Notes under the pieces: generated by a model | The model's database searches: none | What the model was told of the DNA's origin: nothing | The model's input: only the letters and a program-made list of their open reading frames with translations | NCBI GenBank assembly: GCA_050084515.1 | Contig: CM114274.1 | Span: 40,796,001-40,860,000, forward strand | Origin: Blasia pusilla | Lineage: Eukaryota; Marchantiophyta; Marchantiopsida; Blasiales | Reading direction: 5' to 3' | DNA: 64,000 bases | Position numbers and translations under genes: made by a program | Shown here: piece by piece, positions 40,033-52,091 of the stretch | How the letters are laid out: each line of letters starts with the position of its first letter | How positions within the stretch are numbered: the stretch's first letter is position 1

Positions 40033-41849
40033 CTTTTGAGTTGATGCGCGAGCGAGGGGATATAGCTAAAACGAAATTGCCTGCAATGCATTGATTAAGT
40101 GATCATGTGAGTTGCTCTATTTTTTACTACAATTGCGGGTTGTGTAAGATTACGGATTCTCCTAACAGAATTTCAGTGCACACCAAAAACGGCCAAAGAT
40201 TTGGAGATATAAGCTAAAAAGGGGACGGTTTCGAAAAAGGCTGTTATGTGTATACTCACTGCATGAAACACCCTATTGCAGTGGTTGCAATGAAGCTTGT
40301 TAAGGATGAATTTCGGGAGTCCCAGGAATGTAGTAAACCCTTGCGAAGTCGCAAACTCCTTCGACTCTCGGGACTCCCACCATGCTTTGAATTTTGTAAC
40401 TCGAAAACGGGCTAGCAAACGCAAAGCACTTTAAGCCCCTTTCTCCACACGACCCAAAATTCATCACATTTTCCTGCCCAAGGTAGTGCAAGCTCAGTGC
40501 CTGCAAATGCCAGCATCGTAGTAGTAGGACTCTTAAGTAATGAGTCCAACATATGATGATAGGTTCACGCAAGATAGCACCACCGCCGCCTGGTGATGAT
40601 ATTATCCACAAATTGTATTACACCAGCACTCAACAACTGCAGATGGTGGAGTTTCCTTTGGCTCTATTTTATGACATGATTTTGTATCCTCTAACCGTAG
40701 TGCCTTAGTTAACCAGTTTAAGATTAGTACTAGGCGGATACCTTGTTTAGGGATTTGTTTAAGCCTAGGCCGGTACCTTGTTTAGGGCTTATAGAAAGCA
40801 CCCGTGTCTCGGATAGTGGTGGATAGTAAAGCACTCCAAAGAGCCCCACTCTCGGATAGTGGATAGTAAAGTTTTACTAGGGAGTTTTTATGTATGCTGT
40901 ATTATGGATGTCTAGATTTTTGAATACGGGTATTTAGCGGTTAGAAATAATTTTTTAGAGGTATTTTCTAACCATTTTTCTTGGTAATAATGATTATCTT
41001 TCTATCATAAAAAATTATTTTGGCAATTTTTTTCCCAAAACTACCCTTCCAAGTTTTTAATTGAGTACACTATACTCACAAGCATATCTATGGAATACGT
41101 ATATCATAGAGAAACAAAATTCTGTAATGAAAAAAATGAATGGAGGTTAATACTCTTCTCAATTAAATATGTTCTATACAAGCTATCCTAATCATACTAG
41201 CTAACTGTGGTTAACTAATACAAATTGAAATAATTGTGTTTAACCAACTAATGAACATTAAATTTTCCTACTATGTGTGAATATACTTGATACTTTACTT
41301 ATACTTAACTCTCTAAGGGAGATGTTTATAAAGACTTGTCTCAATGCCTCTTCTCAAAGGTGTTTGTGCCTCCACTCTCTAATCCGCCCCAACCACAAGT
41401 GGTTTTATGATCTTTAACTATGATTCTCTAACCAAGGATCTCTCTTATCCACTCCACTATCTAACTGATTTTTCGGTTGAACTTAGCTATACTTATGTAT
41501 CTCCACTAATCCAATCAAATAAAAAGATCCTCCAAATGGATCACATACATATGAACAAAAGAAAGTTTTACTTTTCATTAAGAAGTAAGTAAGTTTTAAG
41601 AAAGTTCATCGAGAAAGAAAGAAAGTAAGGTAGGTAGGTATATACACTCACTCATAAGGATTCACCAAATGATTTTCTAGACTATTACCTTGGCTCTCTA
41701 TTTATACTACTTCTCTTGCTTGATGGAGTTCTCGTGCATACACATCACTAGTCATATCCACACCATACAACACCGATCTTCCCAACATGCGGGTAGATCC
41801 ACATACATACAAGAAATAAAGTCATGCATGTACAACTAGATACCACAAC
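40033..41849. other. Intergenic, AT-rich
   Basis: Short local duplications are visible: ggtaccttgtttaggg-type repeats at 40,737-40,790 and cggatagtgg...gatagtaaag at 40,813-40,872. No gene or element is recognised. Confidence 0.5.
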
Positions 41850-43005
41850 AAAATCAGAGTAAAAATGGCCACCCGGCCTAAAACTCCCCTCTTGAATCTA
41901 CTTCAACATATCGAGCCACATCCACGCTCCGTCATGAGGGAATCCCGATGCTGGCACTCCAGTTCTTTTACACATACGTTCAAGAGAGGTGCTCCTAAGG
42001 CCCAACATGAGATAGATGGCTTGGGAAAAGCATCTCTACCTCTCTTATACCCTTGGGAAGAGCCAAAAGGCTCCTCCCCCCAAAATAGCCTCCAAATGAT
42101 AACCTCCAAGCATATGTCATGCTAGATGAGACGTAGGGTGAGATAGTATCGAGTCCTTAGAGGGGTCTTGTACTTCCCTATTTTGAGAGGTCATATGTGA
42201 CGTGCTCTTAGAAGATGACCTACGAATGTAGGTCACCCTTCCTTTTATGAAGAGTGGCAACCTTGGAGAGGTTTGTCTTCCCAGCCATGTATGGCTCTAC
42301 TTGGATCTAGAGGGTCGTGGATCAATTGGTACTTGGTCTCATGAGGGGACCACATGTGAAATGTTAGGGAGTTGGTACTTTATGTACGACAAGTTGGTAG
42401 TGATCTAGTGGGAGGGAGGCGACTTGAGTGTACAAGTCACCTATGGAGGTGCCGAGGGGATATACCTCAGATGAAGGTCATTTGGAGCTCATCTTCCTTT
42501 AGGATCGTAGACCCATGTTGAGATCCGTGATATATTGCAGCTTGTATGTATTGAGTCTGGATTCTCTCTTGAAGAGTGGGCTAGGATTGATCAATAATGG
42601 AAGATCACACACATTTTGGGAGTCCTCGTATACACTTTCTCTTGTTTTTGCAACAGTGTGTATCCGATTCATGAATATGGTTATTTGGATGAAGCACGGT
42701 TGATTACAAATTTCATGTGTAGAAATATTAGGATTCATATATGGATGGATCTCAGGCATGTGTGTGGATGACAATTGATGTATGTTGGTAGCGATATATA
42801 TTTGCACGACATCGTTGACTTGGTCAATAGGTCACTTGGAAAAAAATAGCAAAAAGGAAGAATTGTCATAAATAATGTTTCCGACTAAATGGACTAGTCG
42901 TCAAAATTATCCGACATCTTAGGACAAAGTTACATCCAAAGCTCCCACTAACCCTCCATGCCGTCGACGCGGTAAAATTCTACTTTTCGGCTAACTAAGT
43001 TGTGA
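41850..43005 (-). repeat. LTR (type A) remnant with a nested plus-strand LTR-like piece
   Basis: 41,850-42,085 matches 17,640-17,890 (acccggcctaaa, ggtgctcctaaggc, agagccaaaaggctcc), and 42,905-43,000 matches 18,025-18,120 (catccgacatctt, gacaaagttaca, tcgacg), so both belong to the same minus-strand LTR. The 820 bases between them are absent from the other copy. Part of that insert (about 42,410-42,490, gaggggatatacctca and ggagctcatcttcc) resembles the type B LTR in plus orientation. It is therefore probably a nested LTR piece of a related family. Confidence 0.6.
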
Positions 43006-46000
43006 GAGAGTAAAGATTCCAATCATCTCCTTAGAGCTTCCTACCTTAGATTCTCCAAAAGAATCTTAATATAAGGGTAGAGTAATGCCTATCTAAGCAA
43101 TTCCTACCTATCATGAGTCTAAACTATTCCCTTGGCCCTTTACGCTCCCAAATCCACGCCTCTAACTAAACTAATTGCTCTTCCTCATTCACTATCATCT
43201 CTAATGGAGATCTTTCCATACGTTCCTTGCAAGGATCTTCATGAGGACTATATTCATTCTTCTTCTTCAACGCGACTACCTTAATCGATGAGTCATGAGT
43301 CCCAATCTTCAAGTCTCTCATTCAAAGTAAGTTGAAGTTTTGTAAGGAATTTTCCGTTGCCTTGCACATAATTTTTCAATTATTTTTTACTAAATTCCTA
43401 CTTTACATATTTCACCAACATAAGTTGGCACACTCAAATCAGAGCTTCATGTAAGGCTAGATGGGGACATACCATCGGTCGCAAGGCCCAAGGTCATATT
43501 ACAAGGCTCATCCCGCCAATCCGGATATGTGCTACTACCTAAGCTCTTTCTCTTTTTATGCGACTCTTCTTCCAATCATTTCCCTAGAGCTTCCTACATA
43601 TGGATTCTCCTAATAATCTCAATCTAAGGCCCTCAAGAAGATATAAATGTATCGAATTTGGTTTTAATTTTCACAATTTTTGCCAATACTTTCTAAACGT
43701 ATTATAAAGATTATATGAAGAGAAGATCCTCTATTGCTATTTATGGTCCAAATATATGTATTACCATTTCCATGGTTGCCACCACCACTATGCCACGCCA
43801 AATTTTGGCCTAATTGGGTGCCACTACTCCAAATGCAAAATAATTTTCTAATGGTAAGAAAAAAGTTTGAATAGGAAAGTTTCCAAAATATGGTAGTGGA
43901 GTTGTAAATTATAATTCTTACCATATCAACGTGGTTCTCGTATTGGAGTTTCAAACGCCCCCAACTTTGTGGATTGTGCACTCACAAAATTACCCTAAAT
44001 GTGCACGATCACATCTTGGCCAATATCCATGATTTTAGCTTTAAAAATTATAATCACATAAGATATTGGTACAATGTCATGATATGAGCATCATCCAACA
44101 TCAAGAGCCTTGGTAAGTGTAGATATAGCATGGTAAGGCTCCTACTAATGATATTCCAACCTATGTCCCTATCTCCAAACGATCCTTACAAAGCTCTTAT
44201 ATCTTATCCTCCTTTGCCTTTTTCTAAACATGGATCCTTATCCATATTCCTAAAGGCTCCATGTGTCACATGGGCATAGAAAACTCAGGGTTTTTAATTT
44301 CCCTTCCTCGTTCGGACCACCATATCATGTGTCCTTTACCTAGAAGGATCTTCATAAAGATCCTTTGTTTGAGACAATGGTATAGGTTCTCTTTGTCCTT
44401 CTCATTTTTCTCCTCCTTGTTCACACTTGAGTTCAAGTATTGAGCCTCATCCAGATTTTTTTATCCCTCCCTATGATGCTACATATATAGAGATATCTCA
44501 AAGTTTAACTCATCTTCTCCAATCAAGTGGACCATATTCTTTCAAACGATACTTTTCGAATGTAATATTAGATAACCTACACCAAGGGTTATAAAGTTTG
44601 AGACTTAAATTCCTTAATTTTGAGGAGGAATAGGAGGAGGAAGGCATGAGGAACAATTCTTACTAATATGCTAGAAAATATATTCCTATCTTCTCACATG
44701 TCTTGCTTCCATATTTTGGTTCATCTACACATCCTCAATATGCATAGTTTAGCTTAACCTATTGTGACAAAATTTTGCATAAATTATGGCATATTTTTAG
44801 TCATCACATTTCTCCATCATACACCCTCATTAACTCCCTAGAAATTCAAAGAAATATGGTGAGATTCACTCACACAAGGAGCATAAAATTCCATAGGACC
44901 ATCAGGCTAGCTAAAGTGACGCATTAACTTAAAACATACCTATGTATTTCTAGAAATCTAAAAATGATTGAAAATATTATCCCTCTTTCACTACCAAAAT
45001 TTTCCATAAAATAAATTTTGAATTTTCTTTTGGGCACCCCATAATTGATATGGCAATAAATATTTTTTCAACTTGGAAGTTAAAAACCTAAGAATTTGAT
45101 TAATCTTTTTTTGAAAATTTCTCAAATATCTTACATCGAATATCTTATTGAACTTTGAACTAGGCTACTTGCTTCATGCTTTAAGTAGATATACATAGAG
45201 AGATCTAGAATTTCAATATTACAAGGAGGAATCTAGAATGTCAATATCACAACGTATACTCATAATTCAAGCTACGCATCTTCATATAGTAAGCATAGTA
45301 ATATGGTTTAATTTTTTTCTATAATTTATCATGTATTTCCATGTTTTATGGTCTATTAACGCTACTAGCCTACTACCAAAAAAAAATATCTTAACCCTAA
45401 TAACCTAGGCCTACAATTGGTGGTAAAGGTTATAATTTGCACTTGGAGCTCATGATAAAACATTTCTAAACCTCTCCCAAATTCATTCAAAAATATAGAG
45501 GATATTTGTTGTGTTGCGATTCCCCTAAAATTCTTGCATTTGGTGAACTCAAGCTCTTAACATACTTATTGTATAGTGCCCATCTAGCCAAGTACATCCC
45601 GATAGTATTTGAACCATACATTCAGAGTCCCACTAATGAGGGAATTCCTTGTTTTGTAGAATGCTATGGACAAAACTCTTACCAAGAATTTAAAATGGAA
45701 GTGAAATCTCATAGTGTCACTAAAATAGCGCTCATTGGTATAAGACTGAATCATGCCATCACTTATCCCATACTTGATAGTTGGAGATATGTATTCCCTT
45801 ATAGTCTTGATAAGTCCTCATAAGAGATGGGCACTACAAGAAAGTATGCATATTACGCATATTAAGAGATTTATACATTCTCCTATAATAATTTCCATCT
45901 ACATCTCACATATTAAGAGATAATCAAAGAATAGGGATAACATAAGATAAGGTTGAAGGAGAGCAAATCAAAAAAAATGTAGTTTATTTAATCTTTTGTA

Positions 46001-46918
46001 ATAATTTCCATGTATATCTTTTTTTTTCTGACATGATTATCAACGAAGACTTCTTCTATTTCAAGAGAAAGTTCCAAATTCAAATCCATATGACTCTAAG
46101 TGAAACTATAAATGACTACAATGTGAGCCAAACTTGCAAGAGGAAATTATAATATGCTCACAATAAATCGAAGTGGTAATTCTTGATCTCATGCAAAAAA
46201 ATTTGTGGTCAAAATTACAAATTTTTACTCATGAGTATCGGTATTAGAGAGCTACGCAACAAGATGAGATCCAAAAAAACTGCGAACAAAAGTAGAGGCA
46301 TTCAAATGACTTCTACTACTTCAATTTGCGAAAGTGATGAGTAGAAGCAATCTATTGTGTATGGAATTGCAAAAATAGAATAGAAACTATCATATTGAAG
46401 GGAATTTTACACTTGAGAGTTGTTTAAAATACCAATCCTTAATCTAATTTGAAGGATGATATAGGTTGGACTTGATGTAATATAGGTGGTTAGACATATG
46501 GTAATTAATGGGAGGAAGGAGCCAACTTGCCTACAAGGAGGTTGCTTCCATAATCTCATCTCTTCCCCCTAGCTATAATAAGGATCCTTGGCCAGCTAGA
46601 TTGTTAAAGGGATTGTGTGGTTAGATAGGAGGAAGGGATACTATGCTACTCCCTCCGCAAGATGCAATATGCAGCATTATATGCTTGCAATGCTTCAACG
46701 CTCTTTTCATGACATAATCCAACAATTCAAAGATTTTACTTAAACGTTCAACCATGCTTTCAAAAGGGCAATTACCTTAATTTGAAAGAGAATTTTGAGC
46801 CATAATAATGGCAATAGGTTTCATAGCACGCCTGCACTCTCCATGTTTCAGTCTCTATACTTGAGCTTACTACTCTAAGTGCGTTTAAAATTTTGGAGTA
46901 GCATTTTTTCCCTCCAAA
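43006..46918. other. AT-rich region without recognised genes
   Basis: Two direct repeats of about 62 bases (43,017-43,078 and 43,570-43,632, both with ccaatcat and agagcttcctac) lie 555 bases apart. An open frame of 105 codons at 45,506-45,823 has no recognisable domain. I see no RNA gene or element end. Confidence 0.45.
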
Positions 46919-46951
46919 GAAGGTTTAATGGACACGCACCATTAAACCTTC
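46919..46951. repeat. Perfect 13-bp hairpin at the start of the tandem array
   Basis: gaaggtttaatgg (46,919-46,931), a 7-base loop, then ccattaaaccttc (46,939-46,951). The second arm is also the beginning of the first 180-bp repeat unit. Confidence 0.85.
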
Positions 46952-47490
46952 TCTCAAAAACGGGTATTTCCATTTTCCATCTTGTGCAAGGATCTCATTT
47001 TGAGCTTAAATTTTTTTAACTTGATCCCTATGGTCTATGTAGCTCTCTTGTGAAGCTTCAATTGAAATGAAGTTAAGACCAAAAGCTCAAAATTTGTCAT
47101 GTCATTTTTGGATCCGTGCCATTAATAATTTAAAACCTTCTATGATAAAAGGGTCTTTTCATTTTCCATCTTATCCATGGATCTCATCTTGAGTTGAAAT
47201 TTGGTACCCTTGATCCCTATGGTCTATTTAACTTTCTCGCAAAGTTTCAAGAAAAATGGAATTAAGACCAAAATCTCAGAATTTGTTATGTCATTATTGG
47301 ACTCGCGCCATTAAACCTTCTGTGATAAAAGGATCTTTCCATTTTCCATCTTGTGCAAGGATCTCATCTTGAGTTGAAATTGGATACACTTGCTCCCCAT
47401 GGTCTATGTTGCTCTCTTACAAAATTTCAAGCAAAATAGAATCAAGAAACAAAGCTCAAAATTGTTATGTCATTTTTGGACCAACGTCAT
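46941..47490. repeat. About 180-bp tandem repeat, three units
   Basis: Units start at 46,941, 47,121 and 47,310 with attaaaccttct or a variant, each containing cattttccatctt, ggatctcat.ttgag, ccatggtctat or ccctatggtctat, and ttatgtcatt near the end. The unit size is typical of plant satellites, but three diverged copies could equally be the internal repeat of a transposon. Confidence 0.85.
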
Positions 47491-47649
47491 TTGTCGTGCG
47501 CATACACATCGCTATCAACGACACACACACACACAAACATGCACAATCCCATCCTAACTCATGACATCCAAAAAATCATATGAGAAGCACCAAAATATCT
47601 TCAAACAAGGTCAACAACAACATGATTTACTTCTCTACCCCGAAACGTA

Positions 47650-48065
47650 GATTTATGATTTATCGTCGCCAGCGTTTCTAGTGGACCAACTTGATGCCAC
47701 ATGAGGTATTCTAGAGGGCGTATGCAAGAGTGGAGCACCCCTCCCATTTTTTGGTGAATTCTATTATGGATCCGGGTCGTTGATCACAAGGAGTGAGGCA
47801 TGATGATCGATCGTCGTTGATTGTGGTCAACAGGATTGGCATGCCATGGGTAGTATTTCCCACATTTGTGAGTTTTCTCACTTCTTATGCATATAAGGAG
47901 ACCAGACTTGGCTTGGTTTGGGATGAGTAGGTACAGCAATTGGTGGAGCCCAGCGTGAAGAAGCGAGATTGAGCAATGGGATTCCTCACAAGAGTGACGG
48001 TAGTAGCGTCATTATCATAGGCATCACGATATCATGTCTTGGGTCACGCGATGGAATTTTTTGAC
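47650..48065 (+). pseudogene. Second copy of the retroelement methyltransferase (C-terminal part)
   Basis: Matches 9,505-9,905 of the first element base for base with scattered changes. Recognisable pieces are WTNLMPHEVF, RAYARVEHPS, HDDRSSLIVVNRIGMP, FPTFVSFLTSYAYKE, LGLVWDE, VQQLVEPS and YHVLGHAME, covering the region from motif VIII to motif X. The frame has several stops, many at positions where the first copy has TGG or CAG, consistent with C-to-T (or G-to-A) decay. The N-terminal half with the catalytic Cys is not present. Confidence 0.9.
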
Positions 48066-48960
48066 ATTGATCATCAGCTTAGAAGTAGTTGAGCAACATT
48101 GGATGATATTGCAATAGGTCATAATTTTTTCATTGGTGATCCCCATGCCTACCAAGACGGTTGAGGTAGTGGTTGGGGGCGAGACTAGAGGAGATCGACA
48201 CACTAGGGGCTAGTGATTGGGAGAGACATCCTTAGACTTCTTGGGATATTCTACAAGTACGTTGGGAGATGGTACCCATAGCATCGAGTTTGGTTATGGG
48301 TATTGCACGTGGAGGAGATGAAAGTTTGGAATTGGCCGTAGGGGAGGAGTCGGATTCTGTTGTTCGAGATGGGGTTGCACCATAGCAACCACCGATATCT
48401 GTATTTGAGAGTCCTACTATAATCACGATGGAGACTTGGGAGCCAGATATGGGCCCTAAGTTTACAAGAGGAGACCGATCTTGATACATCATTTTGTGAG
48501 GAGTTATAAGAGATGTTTTGCATGTAGCATGCATGATTTGGGTATGCTAAAGGGTCTCGGGATCCGCATTGAGTTGTCTAGCAACCCGCCAATCTTCAAA
48601 CAATCCTACAGGTACAGTGATATGGAGAGGGCTCTGATTCAAAATAGGAATGAGGACTTGGTGAAAGCTCGACTAGTGGAGATGTCGCATGGAGAGTATG
48701 CATCTGTCATAGTCATGCTTGCCAAGAAGGGTGTACATGGCAAGTGGACGGATAGGAGGATGTGTGAAGACTACCGACCTATCAACTTGCAGACAAAGTC
48801 AGCAGATAGGTATGCTATGCTCACCCCTGAGGAGATCACTGATGCTATTGGGCATGCATAGATTTTCAGTTTGTTGGATCTTCAAGCCAAATACCATCAA
48901 TTTCCTATCGGATTGGAGAACAAGCAGAAGACCGTATTTTGGAGACGAGATAGAAGACTA
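48066..48960 (+). pseudogene. RT start of the second methyltransferase-bearing element
   Basis: Continues collinearly from the methyltransferase remnant, as in the first element. The frame at 48,481-48,861 holds GLGIRIELSSNPPIFKQSYR, LVEMSHGEYASVIVMLAKKG and RRMCEDYRPINLQTKSADRY, the fingers part of a Ty3/gypsy RT, and 48,871-48,960 adds LDLQAKYHQFPI and KTVFW. The catalytic YIDD region is not reached: at about 48,960 the sequence switches to an LTR-like segment. Confidence 0.88.
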
Positions 48961-51375
48961 TTTTTAGGGGAAGACCCTTTTGGCTCTTCTCAAGGCTGTA
49001 TAAGGGAGAGAGATATACTGCTCAAATCAATATCTGATCGAGGATATTTGGACCTAGGAACTTATGTTTGTTGATGGTTGGTATGGATTTTAAGAAGCTC
49101 CCATACCACTACAACTAGGAAACTAATTTACCTTGCCAAAGGCATGTACAAATATACATCCACTCTATATTGGTATCCACAATATCAGTTTTAGTGCGTA
49201 GACAACAGTAAATAAGAACCACATCAATCAACTATAGAAAATTGACACAAATTATGCACATAAAACTAGAACACATTTTTGGTAAGATATCTAGTTTAGC
49301 CCAAAGGTTAGACCCTACTGCCAATTGAAGTTTACATCTTGAATGGCCAAACCTAACTTGTGCCTACGTAATGAAAAATTAAACATGATTAGGTGTAGAT
49401 TGAAAAAAGAAACAGAGATGTGGATGGATGAGAGGAACATCATCGTACGCGTGAGGAAGAGGAAGGGCACGGGTTAGCTAAAAATATTCTTGCACCACAT
49501 CAAGGCAAAATTTGTCAACAAGGACATTACAGATAATAATATTGCAACTTGATAGAGGATTGGATGCAAGGTTAGTGAGACCAGAGCCGCAATCTCATCA
49601 AAGAGAGACATAAAGATAATCGTGAGTGGGTCACCTCATAAGGCTACATGCAAATGGAGGCACATGAATTTTTCATAACAAATTCTAACTATAGTGAGTA
49701 CTCAGAGAAGAAAAATAGAAGGAAGAATTTTAGGACCTAATAACCACATCTGATCAATTGATCGTATCCTCCATAAGCCACTCCAATGTTGGTTAGCCCC
49801 AAGAGTGGAAGCAAGAATCGTAAAGATACAAAGTCAGAAAATAATGAACATAAATACCTTGCCATTGCAGGAATGGTTTGATGGCAGCCAACCTTCCATT
49901 GCTTTGCGTAGAGAGCTATGGTCCAATACCAAGGATTTTGGAACACACAATGGTACTAAGGGTTTAGCCAATCATCATTCTAGGACGTGCGGTAGTAAGT
50001 GGGAAAAGGAAAATCATGTGAATAAATATCTTAAAGCTCCAATGCCTAAGGTGAGACACATGTCCTAGTTGTCAAGCAAGATAGGTCGAGAGTCAAGAAC
50101 CTAAAATAGTAACGTGGAGGCACTGTTGAAGAGTATTAAGGTGGCACTTCTAGAGGCTGTAAAAATATATATAAATGGAGGAATTTCAACGCCAAATTTG
50201 TTGAAGGGGTTTAGAAAATCCAAAATGATTCAAATCTACTTTCATTAATCACAAAAATAATATAGATTACAAAAAAAAATTTAAACATGACTATCAACAA
50301 GGGGATATCCAATAATAAAGTCTCTCGTAGCTTAAGCATGTCGTAGAAACTCATTGGCTTGGCTAGATTGCAAGGAAATGAACACCATTTATCTACAATA
50401 CAAGAGAGTAAGAGCCAAATATAACCCATTCCACAAGGGAAAGAGATGTACACAATTAATAAGAATAAGGTCAATCCTTTTACCCATGGCCGCATATATC
50501 TCAATAGCAAATATGACAAAGTTATTTCTTTTATAAAGATGACAATAAAGCTTTATCTTCTTTGTCACAAACACCAATTTTGGCATTCCTCATGAATTAA
50601 AATATTTCTGTGTTTTCGACTTTCTTGAAGTCATGCTTACAAGTAAAATAAGGATTGGAGTCCATTTAAATATGACCATATATTCAAGTTCTTTTGCAAC
50701 CAATCAAGTCTCTTTTAGTCGCCGACAACCTATATAGTATAATCTTGAAGTTAAAACGTTTAAGAATGATGTTGACAATATTTATTTTGTTCGTTTCTTT
50801 GGAGGTCTCGGGAGAGCAAAGGCTAGCGTGTGATGTGGTTAAAGTCGTCATACACCCGTTAGAGCAATATTTGCAACATACACTAATTTATTTCATGACT
50901 TCACAATAAAGGAGATGGTGAACAATTGAATTCGGACTCTGCCAAGATTTGTGTGTACGTCAGCCAAATCAGAGCTTAAGACCTAATTCCAAAGCATTCT
51001 CAAGTAAAGAAACAAATAATCTTGGCCTTATGGATCCTCGCCCCATCCCCATTTCTCCCCAGCCAGCAAGAATCTATAAATACCTGTTGCCAGTAGATCT
51101 ACTACTTTCCGTTGAAGGAGCTGTTTGGGCTTTGGAATACATCCTATTGACATTTCTACGGTATTTGGAACTATTGTTCCACTGGAAGGTTATTGAATGG
51201 CGTTTGGAACTCTAGTTCCAAATGAACTCATAAGTATTTGGTTTCTACCGGTCGAGATAGCCCTGAAGTTGATAGTGCAATGTGTCGGTTCGACCCTAGA
51301 GAAGCTCCCACTGAGTGCCAAGAAAAAACAATCGAAACTCTAGTTCCAAATGAGCTCGGAACTACATTTTTTGTT
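48961..51375. other. LTR-like edge, then unassigned AT-rich DNA
   Basis: 48,963-49,020 (cccttttggctctt, then ataagggagagagat) resembles the type A LTR in plus orientation over about 55 bases, marking a recombination or insertion junction. The remainder has no supportable gene. Near 51,195 and 51,330 the phrase ctctagttccaaatga occurs twice. Confidence 0.4.
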
Positions 51376-51818
51376 GACATATTTTAGGATAGATTGACCA
51401 GATTTGGTAGAGAGCCTTTGCAGGTAGTGGAGGAAAGCCTCAAGAGGTCGATGATGACCTATTGGGGCCACGGGTAACGTGAGAGAGCAAGTTTCCCCTT
51501 CGTTTCGGCTTATTTGGAGCCATCTACATAAACTTACTATTTATGGTAAGTTTCTATATTGACTTTAGTTGACTTTTCACTTTGGTAAGTGGCCCTTGAC
51601 CCACTTTATCAGGTCAAGAGCCAAGGAGGTAACCTACAAACATAGGTTATCATGGAGAGAGCTTGGGAAAGAGAAGGAGGTACACCTCCAAGAGAGAGAG
51701 AGAGCTTGAGAGCTCATTCTCTCTTTGTTGAACCTCTTGGCATGAGGCGGAAAAGTTATGGTCCTCCTTGCCTTGTGTGTGTAACCCAAGCCTCTCATTA
51801 GGAGAGTAGGTTTGGTAT

Positions 51819-51890
<72 letters not shown>
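51376..51890 (+). repeat. LTR (type B), partial second copy
   Basis: Begins tgttgacat and follows the first 500-odd bases of the LTR at 3,890: agtggcccttgac, aggtcaagagccaaggaggt, ctcattctctctttgttgaa, taacccaagcctctcattag. It breaks off in a GA repeat at the point where the first copy also has GA-rich sequence. Confidence 0.85.
51822..51888 (+). repeat. (GA)n microsatellite
   Basis: An uninterrupted GA run of about 67 bases, expanded from the GA-rich stretch of the LTR, lying exactly at the LTR-protease junction. Confidence 0.97.
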
Positions 51891-52091
51891 GTGCATATTT
51901 GTGAGACCAAGTCCTATGACGTCTTGGTTGGAGGATCGGTGTTATACCCTATGGGGTTTTCCTTGGCTGTAGCGTCATCCGAGATAGTTGATCTATTATT
52001 AGATGGAGGACGAACTGCTCCTTCGCGCTTCAAGATCCCCATCAATCTTCATGAAAGCTCCAATTATGTTACCTCCATAACATTCTATTAA
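51891..52091 (+). pseudogene. In-frame fusion of retroelement protease tail and Helitron helicase
   Basis: A 66-codon open frame. Residues up to about 25 (SYDVLVGGSVLYPMGFSL) are the end of the retroelement protease, matching 8,490-8,545. The next residues ([17 protein letters not shown]) are the helicase segment that follows Walker A, matching the minus-strand Helitron near 24,860-24,910. Junction near 51,965. Gag, the rest of protease, and the Walker A part of the helicase are missing, so this is a recombination product, and the preserved frame may be chance. Confidence 0.8.

Noticed and set aside
45506-45823. 105-codon open frame in AT-rich DNA
   Set aside because: No domain, no homology to anything else in the window, no neighbouring gene structure.
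48232-48534. Minus-strand open frames of about 100 codons
   Set aside because: They are antisense shadows of the spacer before RT and also appear opposite the first copy at 9,963-10,365.
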